From Verrucomicrobiota bacterium (GTDB taxonomy: Bacteria; Verrucomicrobiota; Verrucomicrobiia; Limisphaerales; JAHDYP01), in the NCBI GenBank assembly GCA_023383055.1, contig JAHDYP010000056.1, positions 1-36,191 on the forward strand: a stretch of DNA of 36,191 bases, given 5' to 3'. Shown here piece by piece: positions 8,437 through 16,799 of the stretch (position 1 is its first letter; every line of letters begins with the position of its first letter). The position numbers and the translations under genes were made by a program. The notes beneath the pieces were generated by a model. It made no database searches. It saw nothing but the letters and a program-made list of their open reading frames with translations, and had not been told where the DNA came from.

Positions 8437-9216
8437 ATGCCCACCGCCCCTTCACCCGTCACCGACCTTATGACCGAGGCGATGCCCGCCTTGGCCGCCC
8501 TGCCGGCGCCACCCATGCGCGCCCGCCGATTTCCCGGCGAGATTCCCATGTTGTCCGTGGTGACTCTGGTGCTGTGGGTGGGTTGCGTGGTGGTCGGCGG
8601 GTTGGGTTTGACCCTGCCCTATGCCCGACCGAGGCCCGACCTCCCGGCGGCGGCGCCAGTTCAGGCCGAAATCCTGGAAGTCGAGCTGGCTGCCGCCACC
8701 GTGCCCGTCCACAGTCTCGAACCCCGACCGACGGACCTGCTGTCGACACCGGCGCCACCGGAACCGGCACCCGTGGCGCCGCCGCCGGCCGCGGCAATGA
8801 TCGCGGTGACCGAGCCAACACCGGCGTTGGCTTTCCCGTTGCCTGTCGAAGGTCCGGTGCGATTGGTGGAACCCGCGCTGGCCAGCCACGCGCCCGAGCC
8901 GTCGCGGGTCGCGCGGGAGACCTCGGTTTCGGTGCCGGTGCGGGTGCTCGCCTATGGGGAAGGCGAAGGCCGGCAGCCCGCGCCCAACTACCCGCGCCAG
9001 GCCGTGCGTGAACGGCAGGAAGGGGCGGTCACCGTGCGTTTCAGTGTGGGCGAAAACGGCCGGGTCGTCGCCGCCGAGACGGTGTCGGCCGCACCCTGGC
9101 CGTTGTTGAACGATTCGGCATTGCGGGCAATCCGGGAACGCTGGCGGTTTAGGCCGGGACCGCCGCGGTTGTATGAAGTGGCGATTCGATTTGAGCTGAA
9201 GGATCGGAGCCTGTGA
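8437..9216 (+). CDS. tonB: TonB energy transducer
   Basis: 259 residues in TonB order. A short cytoplasmic tail (to about residue 34) leads to one membrane span (MLSVVTLVLWVGCVVVGGLG), then a Pro/Ala-rich periplasmic linker with repeated Pro-Ala and Pro-Val. The C-terminal TonB domain (last 80 residues) contains PNYPRQAVRERQEGAVTVRF and the closing WRFRPGPP, which bind receptor TonB boxes. It lies 19 bases after the receptor gene and before exbB, so it very likely serves that receptor. The ATG at 8437 is used; a second ATG at 8470 would shorten the tail by 11 residues with no loss of domains. Confidence 0.88.
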   Translation: MPTAPSPVTDLMTEAMPALAALPAPPMRARRFPGEIPMLSVVTLVLWVGCVVVGGLGLTLPYARPRPDLPAAAPVQAEILEVELAAATVPVHSLEPRPTDLLSTPAPPEPAPVAPPPAAAMIAVTEPTPALAFPLPVEGPVRLVEPALASHAPEPSRVARETSVSVPVRVLAYGEGEGRQPAPNYPRQAVRERQEGAVTVRFSVGENGRVVAAETVSAAPWPLLNDSALRAIRERWRFRPGPPRLYEVAIRFELKDRSL

Positions 9217-9233
9217 AGACTGCGGGGTTGGGG

Positions 9234-9268
9234 GGAATTGGGGATTTAGGATTGGGGATTGGGGATTG
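9234..9268. repeat. G-rich heptamer repeat, 5 units, possible quadruplex
   Basis: Five 7-base units (GGAATTG, GGGATTT, AGGATTG, GGGATTG, GGGATTG) fill the gap between tonB and exbB, flanked by further G runs from 9223 to 9273. The coding strand therefore has at least six runs of three or more G separated by short loops, a sequence able to fold as a G-quadruplex in DNA or mRNA just before the exbB start. Confidence 0.65.
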
Positions 9269-9293
9269 AGGGGTGGATGAAGGTGTTGAGTTT

Positions 9294-10013
9294 ATGAGTC
9301 CTGTAATTGCGAATGTGGTTTTCGACTTTTTTTTGCGCGGCGGGCCGATCATGTGGCCGATCCTCCTCTGCCTGATCGCGGCGCTCGTCGTGATCGTCGA
9401 GCGGACGCTCTGGTGGTGGCAACTCGAGCGCCAGGTGCGCGCCGAGACTTTGAAGGAATGCTTCGAGGCGGTCAGCACCGGCGCCTTCGACGAGGCCACG
9501 GACCTGGCCGGCCCGGGTGTGGATCCCTACCTGCGCACCGTGCGAGACGGCCTCGAGCACGCGCACAGTTCGCTGTTGGGCGCCATGCAACTGCGTGCCG
9601 CGGGCGAAATTGAGCATGCGGAGAGCCGGCTTTGGGTGCTGGGGACCTTCATCACCCTGGCGCCGTTGCTCGGCCTGCTCGGCACGGTGGTGGGCATCAT
9701 GCATTCGTTCAGCTTCGTCGGTGACGAACAACTGGCGCCGTCCATGGTGAGCGGGGGCATCGCCGAGGCGCTTATTGCGACGGCCTGTGGTCTGGGCATC
9801 GCCATGCTCTGCCTGCTGCCCTACAACTATCTCAACCGGCGGCTGGCCCGGTTCCGCTCCCGCCTCGAACGCACGATCAACCACGTCGAACTACTGGTCG
9901 AATCCGCCAAACAACACGGACACGATCTCGAGCAGTTCGCCCGCGAACGGGCGCGGATCCAGCTTCAAGCCGGGAATCCCGTCGTGCGCCGCGAATGGGC
10001 TCTCGACCATTGA
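9294..10013 (+). CDS. exbB: ExbB/MotA-TolQ family proton channel protein
   Basis: 239 residues with three membrane helices: [20 protein letters not shown] (about 17-36), a helix at [20 protein letters not shown], and [20 protein letters not shown]. The segment from [14 protein letters not shown] to [14 protein letters not shown] is the conserved pore region of the MotA/TolQ/ExbB family. ExbB forms the pentameric inner membrane channel that, with ExbD, uses proton flow to energise TonB. A GTG at 9273 would add seven residues (VDEGVEF); the ATG at 9294, with GAAGG 8 to 12 bases upstream, is preferred. exbD follows after six bases. Confidence 0.88.
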   Translation: MSPVIANVVFDFFLRGGPIMWPILLCLIAALVVIVERTLWWWQLERQVRAETLKECFEAVSTGAFDEATDLAGPGVDPYLRTVRDGLEHAHSSLLGAMQLRAAGEIEHAESRLWVLGTFITLAPLLGLLGTVVGIMHSFSFVGDEQLAPSMVSGGIAEALIATACGLGIAMLCLLPYNYLNRRLARFRSRLERTINHVELLVESAKQHGHDLEQFARERARIQLQAGNPVVRREWALDH

Positions 10014-10019
10014 CCCGCC

Positions 10020-10454
10020 ATGCCCGTCACCCTTGGCTCCAAACTGCCGCCGGAAAACGAGGCGCGGATCGAGATCATCCCGCTCATCGACATCATGTTC
10101 TTTCTGCTCGCCGCGTTCATGCTGGTCAGCCTCAGCATGGTGAACCTGAAAGGAATACGGGTAAACCTGCCCACCGCGACCACCGACACCGCGGATTCGA
10201 GCCGGAACCTGGTGCGGGTGGTGGTGGACCCGGCCGGGCTGATTTACCTTGATGACCAACTGGTCGGAAACCATGAGCTCGCCTTCATCCTGGGCTCGAA
10301 GCGACAAGCCCAACCGGAACTGCGCGTTCTCGTTAGTGGCGACCGGGATGCGCGGCACGGTGACGTCATCCGGGCGCTCGACCTGGTCCGTTCGGCGGGC
10401 ATCCAGCAGGTCGCGTTCGAGATAGGCGGGGCGGACGTTCCCTTGCAGCCGTGA
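10020..10454 (+). CDS. exbD: ExbD/TolR family biopolymer transport protein
   Basis: 144 residues with one N-terminal membrane helix and a periplasmic domain, as in ExbD/TolR. The helix begins IEIIPLIDIMFFLLAAFML, where the Asp in PLIDIMF is the membrane residue that carries protons. The rest (residues 50-140) has the beta-alpha pattern of the family, with VRVVVDPAGLIYLDDQ and the AGIQQVAFEI end. It works with ExbB and TonB in the same operon. Its stop overlaps the next start by four bases (GTGA), coupling it to the coiled-coil protein. Confidence 0.9.
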   Translation: MPVTLGSKLPPENEARIEIIPLIDIMFFLLAAFMLVSLSMVNLKGIRVNLPTATTDTADSSRNLVRVVVDPAGLIYLDDQLVGNHELAFILGSKRQAQPELRVLVSGDRDARHGDVIRALDLVRSAGIQQVAFEIGGADVPLQP

Positions 10455-10972
10455 GACTGCCGCTGCAATACTTGAATCTGTTCGGCGTGTTGGCCCTGGG
10501 AGTGTGCTGTGTCGTCCAGTGGCGGACCAACCGCGAGCTGAACCTCGAAGCATATCGCCTCGAGCGCCTCCGGCAGGAGCAGAGCCACCAACTCGAGGAA
10601 CGGGACCGGCGCATCCAGCAAGGCGCCGCCGATCTCGATCGTTTCCGCGAGCAATTGACCCGCGCCGGGGATCGTCTCAAGGAAAGCGAAGCCGGCCTGA
10701 CCACCGCGCGAGACGAGCTCGCGCAACTGACCCGGGAACGGGACCAACTCAGGAGCGCGGTCACGAATTGGGCTGAGGCCGTGGCGGCGCGGGACGCGCG
10801 ACTCGAGGAGGCGGCCGGCCAGTTGGAACGACTGGCGTCCGACCGGAACGAAGCCGTCAGGAGACACAACGAACTCGCGGAAAGACTCAACGAGACCATC
10901 GGGCAGTTGAACGACCGCACCCGTCAATACAACGAGCTGATCGAAAGGCACCAGAAACCGTCCCGGCCCTAG
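10451..10972 (+). CDS. Membrane-anchored coiled-coil protein after exbD
   Basis: 173 residues. An N-terminal hydrophobic segment (LNLFGVLALGVCCVVQW, about 8-24) is followed by about 140 residues of nearly unbroken coiled coil, rich in Glu, Arg, Leu and Gln with heptad spacing (LERLRQEQSHQLEERDRR, LAQLTRERDQLRSAV). It has no enzyme motif and belongs to no named family I recognise. The GTG start overlaps the exbD stop, so it is made with the TonB motor. A periplasmic rod anchored in the inner membrane could act as a scaffold or spacer for the complex (inference from position and shape only). Confidence 0.7.
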   Translation: MRLPLQYLNLFGVLALGVCCVVQWRTNRELNLEAYRLERLRQEQSHQLEERDRRIQQGAADLDRFREQLTRAGDRLKESEAGLTTARDELAQLTRERDQLRSAVTNWAEAVAARDARLEEAAGQLERLASDRNEAVRRHNELAERLNETIGQLNDRTRQYNELIERHQKPSRP

Positions 10973-11058
10973 CGGGCGAATCGCCATCGGACCTTTCCGT
11001 TCATCCACGCTTGCCAGACCGTTCTCCGGGGTTAAGGTAGCGGCTCATTGCACAACGC

Positions 11059-11880
11059 ATGACTCCATTTGGCTCAATTCGCTTGATCGCCGGCGCAGTG
11101 GTCGCCCTGATGCTCGTCATCGCCGCCGCCTCCGCCACGTACATCGTCGACCCCGGTTACCGTGGGGTCATGGTCACGCTCGGCCACGTTTCGGCCGAGT
11201 CCAAGCCCGAGGGATTCGGGTTCAAGCCGCCGTTCATCTCGCGCATCGAGCCGCAATCGATTCGACAGCAAACCGTCAAGTTCCAGACCGAATGTTACTC
11301 CTCGGATCTGCAGCAGGTCATCGTGCATACCCGCGTGCTCTATCGCGTGCCACCCCCTTCGGTGGTCACCATCTTCCGTGATTACACCGGGGATCCCTTC
11401 GAGACGCTGATCCGGCCGCGGGTTGCCGAAGCGCTCAAGGAAGCCACCGCCCTCCGCACGGCGGAACTGATTGTCCAGCGACGCGAAGAGATCAAGAACC
11501 GGACCCTGGAGCGCGCCCGGCTTAAGATCGGCGAACTGCTCGTCATCGAGGACGTGGTGCTCGAGGACATCCAGTTGACGTCGGTGCTGGAAACCGCGAT
11601 TGAAGCCAAGATGGTTCAGGAACAGGAGGCGAACCGCGCCCGGTTTGCCCAACAACAAGCCCAGGTGGAGGCCGACACCGCGGTTATCAAAGCCCGGGGC
11701 GAGGCGGAATCGATCAACCTCCGGGGGAAAGCGCTCCGGGAAAACCCGAGCATCCTCGAATTACAGGTGGTGGAACAGTGGGATGGCATCACGCCGCTGG
11801 TCGTCGGTCCCGGCGCCACCGGCGCGAACATGGTGCTGCCGTTGGGCGATCTCGATCTCAACCGACAAGGAGCCGAATGA
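11059..11880 (+). CDS. SPFH/prohibitin-family membrane protein A
   Basis: 273 residues. An N-terminal membrane segment (IAGAVVALMLVIAAASATYIV) leads to an SPFH/band 7 domain (about 30-200) beginning DPGYRGVMVTLGHV and including EGFGFKPPFISRIEP. A helical tail follows with the prohibitin-type stretch AVIKARGEAESINLRGKAL. Prohibitin-like proteins form large rings in the inner membrane and steady proteases and other membrane complexes. Its stop overlaps the start of a second, clearly homologous protein (ATGA), so the pair is made in step. A possible promoter (TTGCCA, 16 bases, TAAGGT) lies at 11011-11038. Confidence 0.85.
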   Translation: MTPFGSIRLIAGAVVALMLVIAAASATYIVDPGYRGVMVTLGHVSAESKPEGFGFKPPFISRIEPQSIRQQTVKFQTECYSSDLQQVIVHTRVLYRVPPPSVVTIFRDYTGDPFETLIRPRVAEALKEATALRTAELIVQRREEIKNRTLERARLKIGELLVIEDVVLEDIQLTSVLETAIEAKMVQEQEANRARFAQQQAQVEADTAVIKARGEAESINLRGKALRENPSILELQVVEQWDGITPLVVGPGATGANMVLPLGDLDLNRQGAE

Positions 11881-12776
11881 GCCAACGCTATTATAACGAA
11901 CCCCGAACCATCACGGTCAATCCGCAGCCCATCTTCCGCGCCGTCACCGCGGCGGTCCTGGTATTCGCCGTTTTGGTCATGGTCTCTTCCGCCATGTACA
12001 TTGTCCAACCGGGCTTCCGCGGCGTCGAGATCACCCTGGGCAACGTCGCCCCGGATTTTCGGCCTGAGGGTTTCGGCTTCAAGAAACCGTTCATCACCCG
12101 CATCCAGCCGATGTCGATCCGCCAGCAGACTCGCGCCATGCCCGCCGAGTGCTACTCGTCCGAGCTCCAGCAGGTCCGGATGCAGTTGAACGTGCTCTAT
12201 CGCGTGCCGGAGCATTCGGTGGTGCGGGTCTTCCGTGAATTCGCCGGTGAACCGTTCGAGAACCTGATCGCCCCGCGGATTCAGGAGGCCCTCAAAGAGG
12301 TCACCGCCACGCTCAGTGCCGAAATGATCGTCCGCAACCGCGAAGAGGTGAAAACCCGGTCGCTCGAACTCGCGCAACGCAAGGTGGGCACCGACTTCCT
12401 CGAGATCATCGATCTGGTCCTTTACGACATCAACCTCTCGCCCGAACTAGAACAGGCCATCGAACTCAAGATGGTTCAGGAACAGGAGGCCGCCAAGGCC
12501 CGGTTCACCCAACTCAAGGCCGAGATCGAAGCCGAAACCGCCATCATCCGCGCCAAAGGCGAAGCCGAAGCCATCCAGGTGCGCGGCCTGGCCCTGCGCA
12601 GCAACCCCGACTTCATCAAACTCCAGGTCATCCAGAACTGGAACGGCAAGTCACCCCTGGTCGTCGGCACCGACAGCGGCGCCAGCCTTCTGCTTGCCAC
12701 CGAAGAAGCCGGGCGCGCCCCGGGGCAGCCCCTCCTCCCTGCCCGGCCACCGCGCGGGAATGCGCCCACCCGGTGA
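11877..12776 (+). CDS. SPFH/prohibitin-family membrane protein B
   Basis: 299 residues, a paralogue of the gene just upstream. A membrane helix (AVTAAVLVFAVLVMVSSAMYIV) is followed by the SPFH domain (QPGFRGVEITLGNV, EGFGFKKPFITRIQP, ECYSSELQQV) and a helical region (KMVQEQEAAKARFTQLKAEI) ending in AIIRAKGEAEAIQVRGLAL. The two copies share many short blocks, such as ECYSS-LQQV and KMVQEQEA. The tail after residue 270 is Pro/Arg-rich and probably cytoplasmic or disordered. Two coupled prohibitin-like subunits suggest a mixed ring like mitochondrial PHB1/PHB2 or bacterial HflK/HflC (inference). The start is set by the ATGA overlap. Confidence 0.85.
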   Translation: MSQRYYNEPRTITVNPQPIFRAVTAAVLVFAVLVMVSSAMYIVQPGFRGVEITLGNVAPDFRPEGFGFKKPFITRIQPMSIRQQTRAMPAECYSSELQQVRMQLNVLYRVPEHSVVRVFREFAGEPFENLIAPRIQEALKEVTATLSAEMIVRNREEVKTRSLELAQRKVGTDFLEIIDLVLYDINLSPELEQAIELKMVQEQEAAKARFTQLKAEIEAETAIIRAKGEAEAIQVRGLALRSNPDFIKLQVIQNWNGKSPLVVGTDSGASLLLATEEAGRAPGQPLLPARPPRGNAPTR

Positions 12777-12782
12777 TCCGTT

Positions 12783-13355
12783 TCACCGACGCTGGAGCTT
12801 GAGGAAATTCCGGACGATGGTGCGGCCTTCCTGAGTCAGGATGCTTTCGGGGTGGAATTGGACCCCCCAGATGGGGTGTTCCTTGTGGCGCACGCCCATG
12901 ATTTCGCCCTCATCCGTTTCGGCGGTGATCTCCAGACAATCCGGCAGGGTCTCACGCTTGATCACCAGCGAATGGTAGCGGGTCGCCTGGAAAGGATTGG
13001 GCATGCCGGCAAACAGATCCTCGCCGTTGTGCCGGATGGGGGAAACCTTGCCGTGCATCATCCGGTAATTGACGATCACCTCGGCCCCGAAGGTGTGTCC
13101 GATGCATTGGTGCCCGAGGCAGACCCCAAAGACGGGAATCGACGGGCCAAAAGCCCGTATAATCTCGTTCGAGAGACCCGATTCGCGCGGGGAACATGGC
13201 CCCGGCGAAACCAGAATCCGCTCAGGTTGCAGGACCCGGATCTCCTCGAGGGTGATTTGGTCGTTGCGGCATACCCGCAATGCGACGTTCAACTCCCCCA
13301 AGTATTGAACGAGATTGTAGGTAAACGAATCGTAATTGTCGATCACGAGCACCAT
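12783..13355 (-). CDS. Glutamine amidotransferase subunit of anthranilate/aminodeoxychorismate synthase
   Basis: 190 residues, a complete class I glutamine amidotransferase of the TrpG/PabA group. It opens [19 protein letters not shown], the N-terminal signature of this group. The nucleophile Cys lies in GVCLGHQ, the oxyanion loop in [11 protein letters not shown], and the His-Glu pair in VQFHPES near the C-terminus. It hydrolyses glutamine and passes ammonia to TrpE (tryptophan) or PabB (folate). Neither partner is in the window, and the sequence does not tell TrpG from PabA; one protein may serve both. The longer upstream frame is ignored because the family starts at MVLVIDNYD. It lies 142 bases downstream of the sigma factor gene on the same strand. 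Confidence 0.88.
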   Translation of the reverse strand: MVLVIDNYDSFTYNLVQYLGELNVALRVCRNDQITLEEIRVLQPERILVSPGPCSPRESGLSNEIIRAFGPSIPVFGVCLGHQCIGHTFGAEVIVNYRMMHGKVSPIRHNGEDLFAGMPNPFQATRYHSLVIKRETLPDCLEITAETDEGEIMGVRHKEHPIWGVQFHPESILTQEGRTIVRNFLKLQRR

Positions 13356-13497
13356 AGCCGGGCCGCACGTTACCGGACCCGAGCCAAAAGAAAAGGGCCG
13401 ATTACAAGCGCGGCGGCCGGGGGATACCCAGCGACATGATGGATGGCGCCTCGAGCGTCCAGGGGCCTTCACGGCTGGCTTGGCTGCTCCGCCGTCA

Positions 13498-14538
13498 TCA
13501 AGCCGCCATGCCCACCTGGTCCCTTTGCTCGATCATCCGCCGCAGTTTCAACAAGGCCGCGTTCTGCAGCTGCCGAATGCGCTCACGGGTCACGCCGAAT
13601 TTCTGACCCACCTCCTCGAGCGTCCGCTCCGAGCCGCCATCGAGGCCAAAGCGATAGCTCAGGATCCTCGATTCCCGCGAGTCCAACTTCGTGATGAGCT
13701 CCCGCATGAGATCCACGTTCGCGCGTTCCTCGATTTCCTTGGCGGGATGCTCGATCCGTTCGTCGGGGACCAGGTCGGCCAGCCGGCTGGTGTCATCGTC
13801 ACCCAACGACATTTCCAGCGACGCGGGCCTGATCGCCGCGATCCGCAGCCGGGTCACCCGCTCCGCACTCATTCCCAATTCAACCCCCAATTCCTCGTCC
13901 GATGGCTCGCGCCCCAACTCTTCCTGGAGCTTCGTGGCCGCCCGGCGCATCCGGCAGAGTTTCTCCACCACATGCGAAGGGAGCCGGATGGTCTTCGACT
14001 GGTTGGCCAGCGCGCGGCGCATGGACTGTTTGATCCACCAGGAGCTGTAAGTCGAGAACTTGGCGCCTTTTTCAGGGTCGAACTTCTCGACGGCCTTCAT
14101 CAGGCCAATGTTGCCTTCATTGATCAAATCCAGGAGCGGCAGGCCCAGCCCATCATATTCCCGGGCAATCTTCACCACCAAACGCAGGTTCGCCCGAATC
14201 ATGTGCTCGCGAGCCCGATCGTCGCCGGCCTTGATCCGCGCGGCCAGTTCCACCTCCTCTGCCGGCGTCAGCAACGCCACCTCCCCCACCTCGCGCAGAT
14301 ACAGGTGAATGGCGGTCTGCGATTCCGGTATCGGCCGATAATCATCCGTCCGCGCGTCCCGAGGAACCATCGGCAAGTCGTGGTTGATCACGCCCGAGTG
14401 AATCACGCGGGGGCTGGATGTCATGGGCTGGATCGAACGACGGCGGGTTCGGGTGGACATACCGAGCGGAATTCGCTGGGTAGAGGTACTGTTTCGTCCC
14501 GCGGTGGTTTTCCTTGCGCTACCGTTGATGTGTTTCAT
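13498..14538 (-). CDS. RNA polymerase sigma-70 factor, RpoD/group 2 type
   Basis: 346 residues with sigma regions 1.2 to 4.2. After a basic, poorly conserved N-terminal 75 residues come region 1.2 ([19 protein letters not shown]), region 2 with the core-binding and -10 parts ([20 protein letters not shown], then [18 protein letters not shown]), region 3 ([10 protein letters not shown]), and region 4 with the -35 helix ([15 protein letters not shown]). It lacks the long acidic region 1.1 and the non-conserved insert of most housekeeping factors, so a group 2 (RpoS-like or SigA-related) role is more likely than the primary sigma. It is divergent from a B12-dependent regulator, which probably controls it (inference). 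Later Met codons are possible starts; none has a good ribosome site. Confidence 0.88.
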   Translation of the reverse strand: MKHINGSARKTTAGRNSTSTQRIPLGMSTRTRRRSIQPMTSSPRVIHSGVINHDLPMVPRDARTDDYRPIPESQTAIHLYLREVGEVALLTPAEEVELAARIKAGDDRAREHMIRANLRLVVKIAREYDGLGLPLLDLINEGNIGLMKAVEKFDPEKGAKFSTYSSWWIKQSMRRALANQSKTIRLPSHVVEKLCRMRRAATKLQEELGREPSDEELGVELGMSAERVTRLRIAAIRPASLEMSLGDDDTSRLADLVPDERIEHPAKEIEERANVDLMRELITKLDSRESRILSYRFGLDGGSERTLEEVGQKFGVTRERIRQLQNAALLKLRRMIEQRDQVGMAA

Positions 14539-14613
14539 GAGTGAGATGAATCGACCGATTTCACAGTTGCCAGACCGTTCGCCTGAGCGACCACGCCGGG
14601 CCGAACTTGACTA

Positions 14614-14642
14614 CTTATTGTCTAATAAAGATTTAATGTCAA
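14614..14642 (-). promoter_or_regulatory. Possible promoter of the sigma factor gene
   Basis: On the minus strand TTGACA (14642-14637) is followed after 17 bases by AATAAG (14619-14614), a consensus -35 with a fair -10. It is about 75 bases before the sigma gene start, in an AT-rich stretch (about 14607-14790) that contrasts with the GC-rich surroundings. A small palindrome TTGTACAA (14647-14654) lies just upstream of the -35 and could be part of an operator. Confidence 0.4.
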
Positions 14643-14747
14643 CTCTTTGTACAACTATTTTTGCGTTTTCGATCCCGCCAGTTTATCCGGCTATGATTAA
14701 GTCGTTTAGGACCAGTATTTTACTCTGATTTCAGGGTAAATCCTGAT

Positions 14748-14777
14748 TTGACAATGTTGATGTTCTGTTCATATTCG
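14748..14777 (+). promoter_or_regulatory. Possible promoter of the B12-binding regulator
   Basis: TTGACA (14748-14753) is a full consensus -35. The region 17 to 18 bases on reads ATATTCG, a weak -10. The start codon at 14790 is only about 13 bases further, so the leader would be very short. In CarH-type systems the dark-state regulator binds over the -35 and blocks its own gene; whether it does so here is inferred. Confidence 0.4.
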
Positions 14778-14789
14778 AAACCCATATCA

Positions 14790-15743
14790 ATGAGTGCCGT
14801 CCAATACTCAATCAAAGTTGCCGCCCGAAAATCCGGCCTGACTCCACACGTCATTCGGGTCTGGGAACGCCGCTACGGCGCAGTCGAACCCGTTCGAACC
14901 GGGACCAATCGACGGCTTTATACGGACGCGGAAGTTGAGCGGTTAAGTCTGCTGCGACATGCGATTGCGGCAGGACACCGGATTGGCAACATCGCGCACC
15001 TGGCCGAGGATCAACTTAAGCGAATCGCCGGCGAATCGCTGCTCGAAGCGGCCGCTCCGGCTGCCAGACCCGCCAAAGGCCATACACAGGAGCCTCATCG
15101 GCTGATAGACGATTGCCTCGATGCCGTGCGTCGCATGGATCTAGACAACTTCGAAAACGCACTGACCCGCGGGTTGGTTTTGCTGGGGCAGCAAGGACTG
15201 CTGCGCAAGGTTGTTGGGCCACTCACGCGAGCCGTTGGCGATCTCTGGGAGGAAGGGTCCCTCACCGCTGCGCACGAGCATTTCGCGAGTGCGGCTCTGC
15301 GTGTTTTCCTCAGCAACGCTTCCCGTCCGTACGCGCAGAACTCGAACGCGCCATGCCTGGTGGTATCGACTCCCGCGGGGCAACTCCATGAGCTTGGGGC
15401 GATTATCATCAACTCCGCCGCCAGGAGTGCCGGTTGGAACGTAGCGTTTCTGGGGGCGAACCTTCCCGCCGCCGAGATCGCCGGTGCGGCGATTCAGAAG
15501 GAGGCCCGCGCGGTGGCCTTGAGCATGGTGTATCCCTTGGATGATGCTTCACTGCCCGGGGAACTCGCCCAACTCCGGCGCCTGTTGCCCCCTCAGACGG
15601 CCATCATTGCCGGAGGGAGAGCGGCTTCGGCCTATCGCGAAGCTCTCGAGCGCGTCGGAGCCCTCCTGATCGAAGACCTCGAGGATTTCAGCCGCATTCT
15701 GGACCGACTGCGCCAGCCCCAAGGCCAGGCTCAAGAGGCTTAA
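14790..15743 (+). CDS. MerR-family regulator with B12-binding domain, CarH/LitR-like photoreceptor
   Basis: 317 residues in CarH order. A MerR-type winged helix fills residues 5-75 (IKVAARKSGLTPHVIRVWERRYG, then NRRLYTDAEVERL). A four-helix bundle (100-180) carries the motif W-x9-EH: Trp153, then Glu163-His164 (WEEGSLTAAHEH). A cobalamin-binding Rossmann domain (185-310) follows, with His200 in QLHELG as the likely lower ligand and FLGANLP after it. In CarH/LitR the W-x9-EH bundle caps adenosylcobalamin and senses its loss in light, which splits the DNA-bound tetramer. All key residues are present, so a light-sensing repressor is likely. ATG at 14790 is preferred over an upstream TTG because MerR domains begin here. 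It is divergent from the sigma factor gene. Confidence 0.88.
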   Translation: MSAVQYSIKVAARKSGLTPHVIRVWERRYGAVEPVRTGTNRRLYTDAEVERLSLLRHAIAAGHRIGNIAHLAEDQLKRIAGESLLEAAAPAARPAKGHTQEPHRLIDDCLDAVRRMDLDNFENALTRGLVLLGQQGLLRKVVGPLTRAVGDLWEEGSLTAAHEHFASAALRVFLSNASRPYAQNSNAPCLVVSTPAGQLHELGAIIINSAARSAGWNVAFLGANLPAAEIAGAAIQKEARAVALSMVYPLDDASLPGELAQLRRLLPPQTAIIAGGRAASAYREALERVGALLIEDLEDFSRILDRLRQPQGQAQEA

Positions 15744-15832
15744 CGTGCCACTCTGATGTCACGAGCCGCACGCTGTTTTCCAGCCCACAGGCGCCTGCGC
15801 AACCGGTTTTGAAGTCGCAGCAAAGGAATCGA

Positions 15833-16684
15833 CTAATAGATGGTCACTACCGCGGCTTGCACCCGCAGGTAGTCCTGGGTCGTATCCCCACTCGCACCCA
15901 CAATGGGGGCGTCGAGAAGCTGCTCGGTGTTCAAGCGCGAGAATTTCCAATACTCCGCGTGACCATCGGCAAAGCTGAAGGTTGAACCCTGGTTGTGCCG
16001 GACGGTGGGGGAGTTTTGCCACTGTACGCGAGTCGCTTTCATGGCAAAGTACCCGTCGTCGATGGTCTCTTTGCTCTCGTCGACGAACACGAACGCTTGC
16101 GAAGGGGAGGGATCCAGAATTTCGGAGGCCTTCTTGAACAGCGGGTAGTTCGCGCCGAGCACCCAGGTCGTGTCCGGGATGCCGAAGCGCGAGGCATCCA
16201 TGGCGTCGCCGCCGCCCATCCGCCCGTTCATGGAGAGATTGCGAACCAGACGCCCTCCCCGCATGGCCGGGTTGTTCTTAAGCGCATTGGGGAGATCCTT
16301 GGCGGCGGGGCACTGATAGATTTCAACCGATGAATTGTAAGGGAACAGCTTGGCATTTTGGATGTCGAAGATGTTCGTGGCGCCGGGCAGGGAATGGACG
16401 GCACCGCCAATCCAGGCCTGGGTTGTGGCCAGCCAGTTGGGCACCAGCCGGTCCTGGAAATCGTTGGCGTACATGACCCAGCACAACGACAACTGTTTGT
16501 GGTTGCTGATGCATTTGATGCTCAGCGCTTTGGATTTGGCCTTGCTCAGCGCGGGCAAGAGCATGCCCGCCAGAATCGCGATGATGGCGATTACCACCAG
16601 CAGTTCGATCAAGGTGAAAGCCGTTTGCGGCATGCGGGGTTTAGTGTGCATTGGAGCCGGGGTTGAATGAGAATCCGTGTGCAT
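15833..16684 (-). CDS. Prepilin-type H-X9-DG domain protein
   Basis: A type IV pilin/pseudopilin N-terminus (MPQTAFTLIELLVVIAIIA) begins after a short basic leader, so cleavage by prepilin peptidase would leave FTLIELL as the mature end. The residue before the cut is Ala rather than the usual Gly. The hydrophobic helix is followed by KSKALSIKCISNHKQLSLCW and a globular domain. Near the C-terminus is HNQGSTFSFADGHAEYW, which has exactly nine residues between His and Asp-Gly: the H-X9-DG motif of a very large family in Verrucomicrobiota and Planctomycetota. Its function is unknown; cell-surface or secretion pseudopilins are likely. The start is uncertain: ATG at 16684 is used, others lie at 16651 and 16633. 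Confidence 0.85.
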   Translation of the reverse strand: MHTDSHSTPAPMHTKPRMPQTAFTLIELLVVIAIIAILAGMLLPALSKAKSKALSIKCISNHKQLSLCWVMYANDFQDRLVPNWLATTQAWIGGAVHSLPGATNIFDIQNAKLFPYNSSVEIYQCPAAKDLPNALKNNPAMRGGRLVRNLSMNGRMGGGDAMDASRFGIPDTTWVLGANYPLFKKASEILDPSPSQAFVFVDESKETIDDGYFAMKATRVQWQNSPTVRHNQGSTFSFADGHAEYWKFSRLNTEQLLDAPIVGASGDTTQDYLRVQAAVVTIY

Positions 16685-16799
16685 ATCACGACACATTAGA
16701 TGGCCTGGTTTGTGAACTGGGTTCACCATAGGCGCTGCAAACCAGCCAGTCAACGCCAAGTCTCGGCAACCCGTGTTTCAGATTCACGAGGCACCTGTC

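Noticed and set aside
6735..8549. 604-codon open frame opposite the TonB receptor
   Set aside because: No recognisable domain; in GC-rich DNA the antisense frame of a long gene is often open. The receptor on the other strand has complete family motifs.
11011..14580. Shared 14-base sequence TTGCCAGACCGTTC at 11011-11024 and 14567-14580
   Set aside because: One 14-base match is expected by chance in a window of this size.
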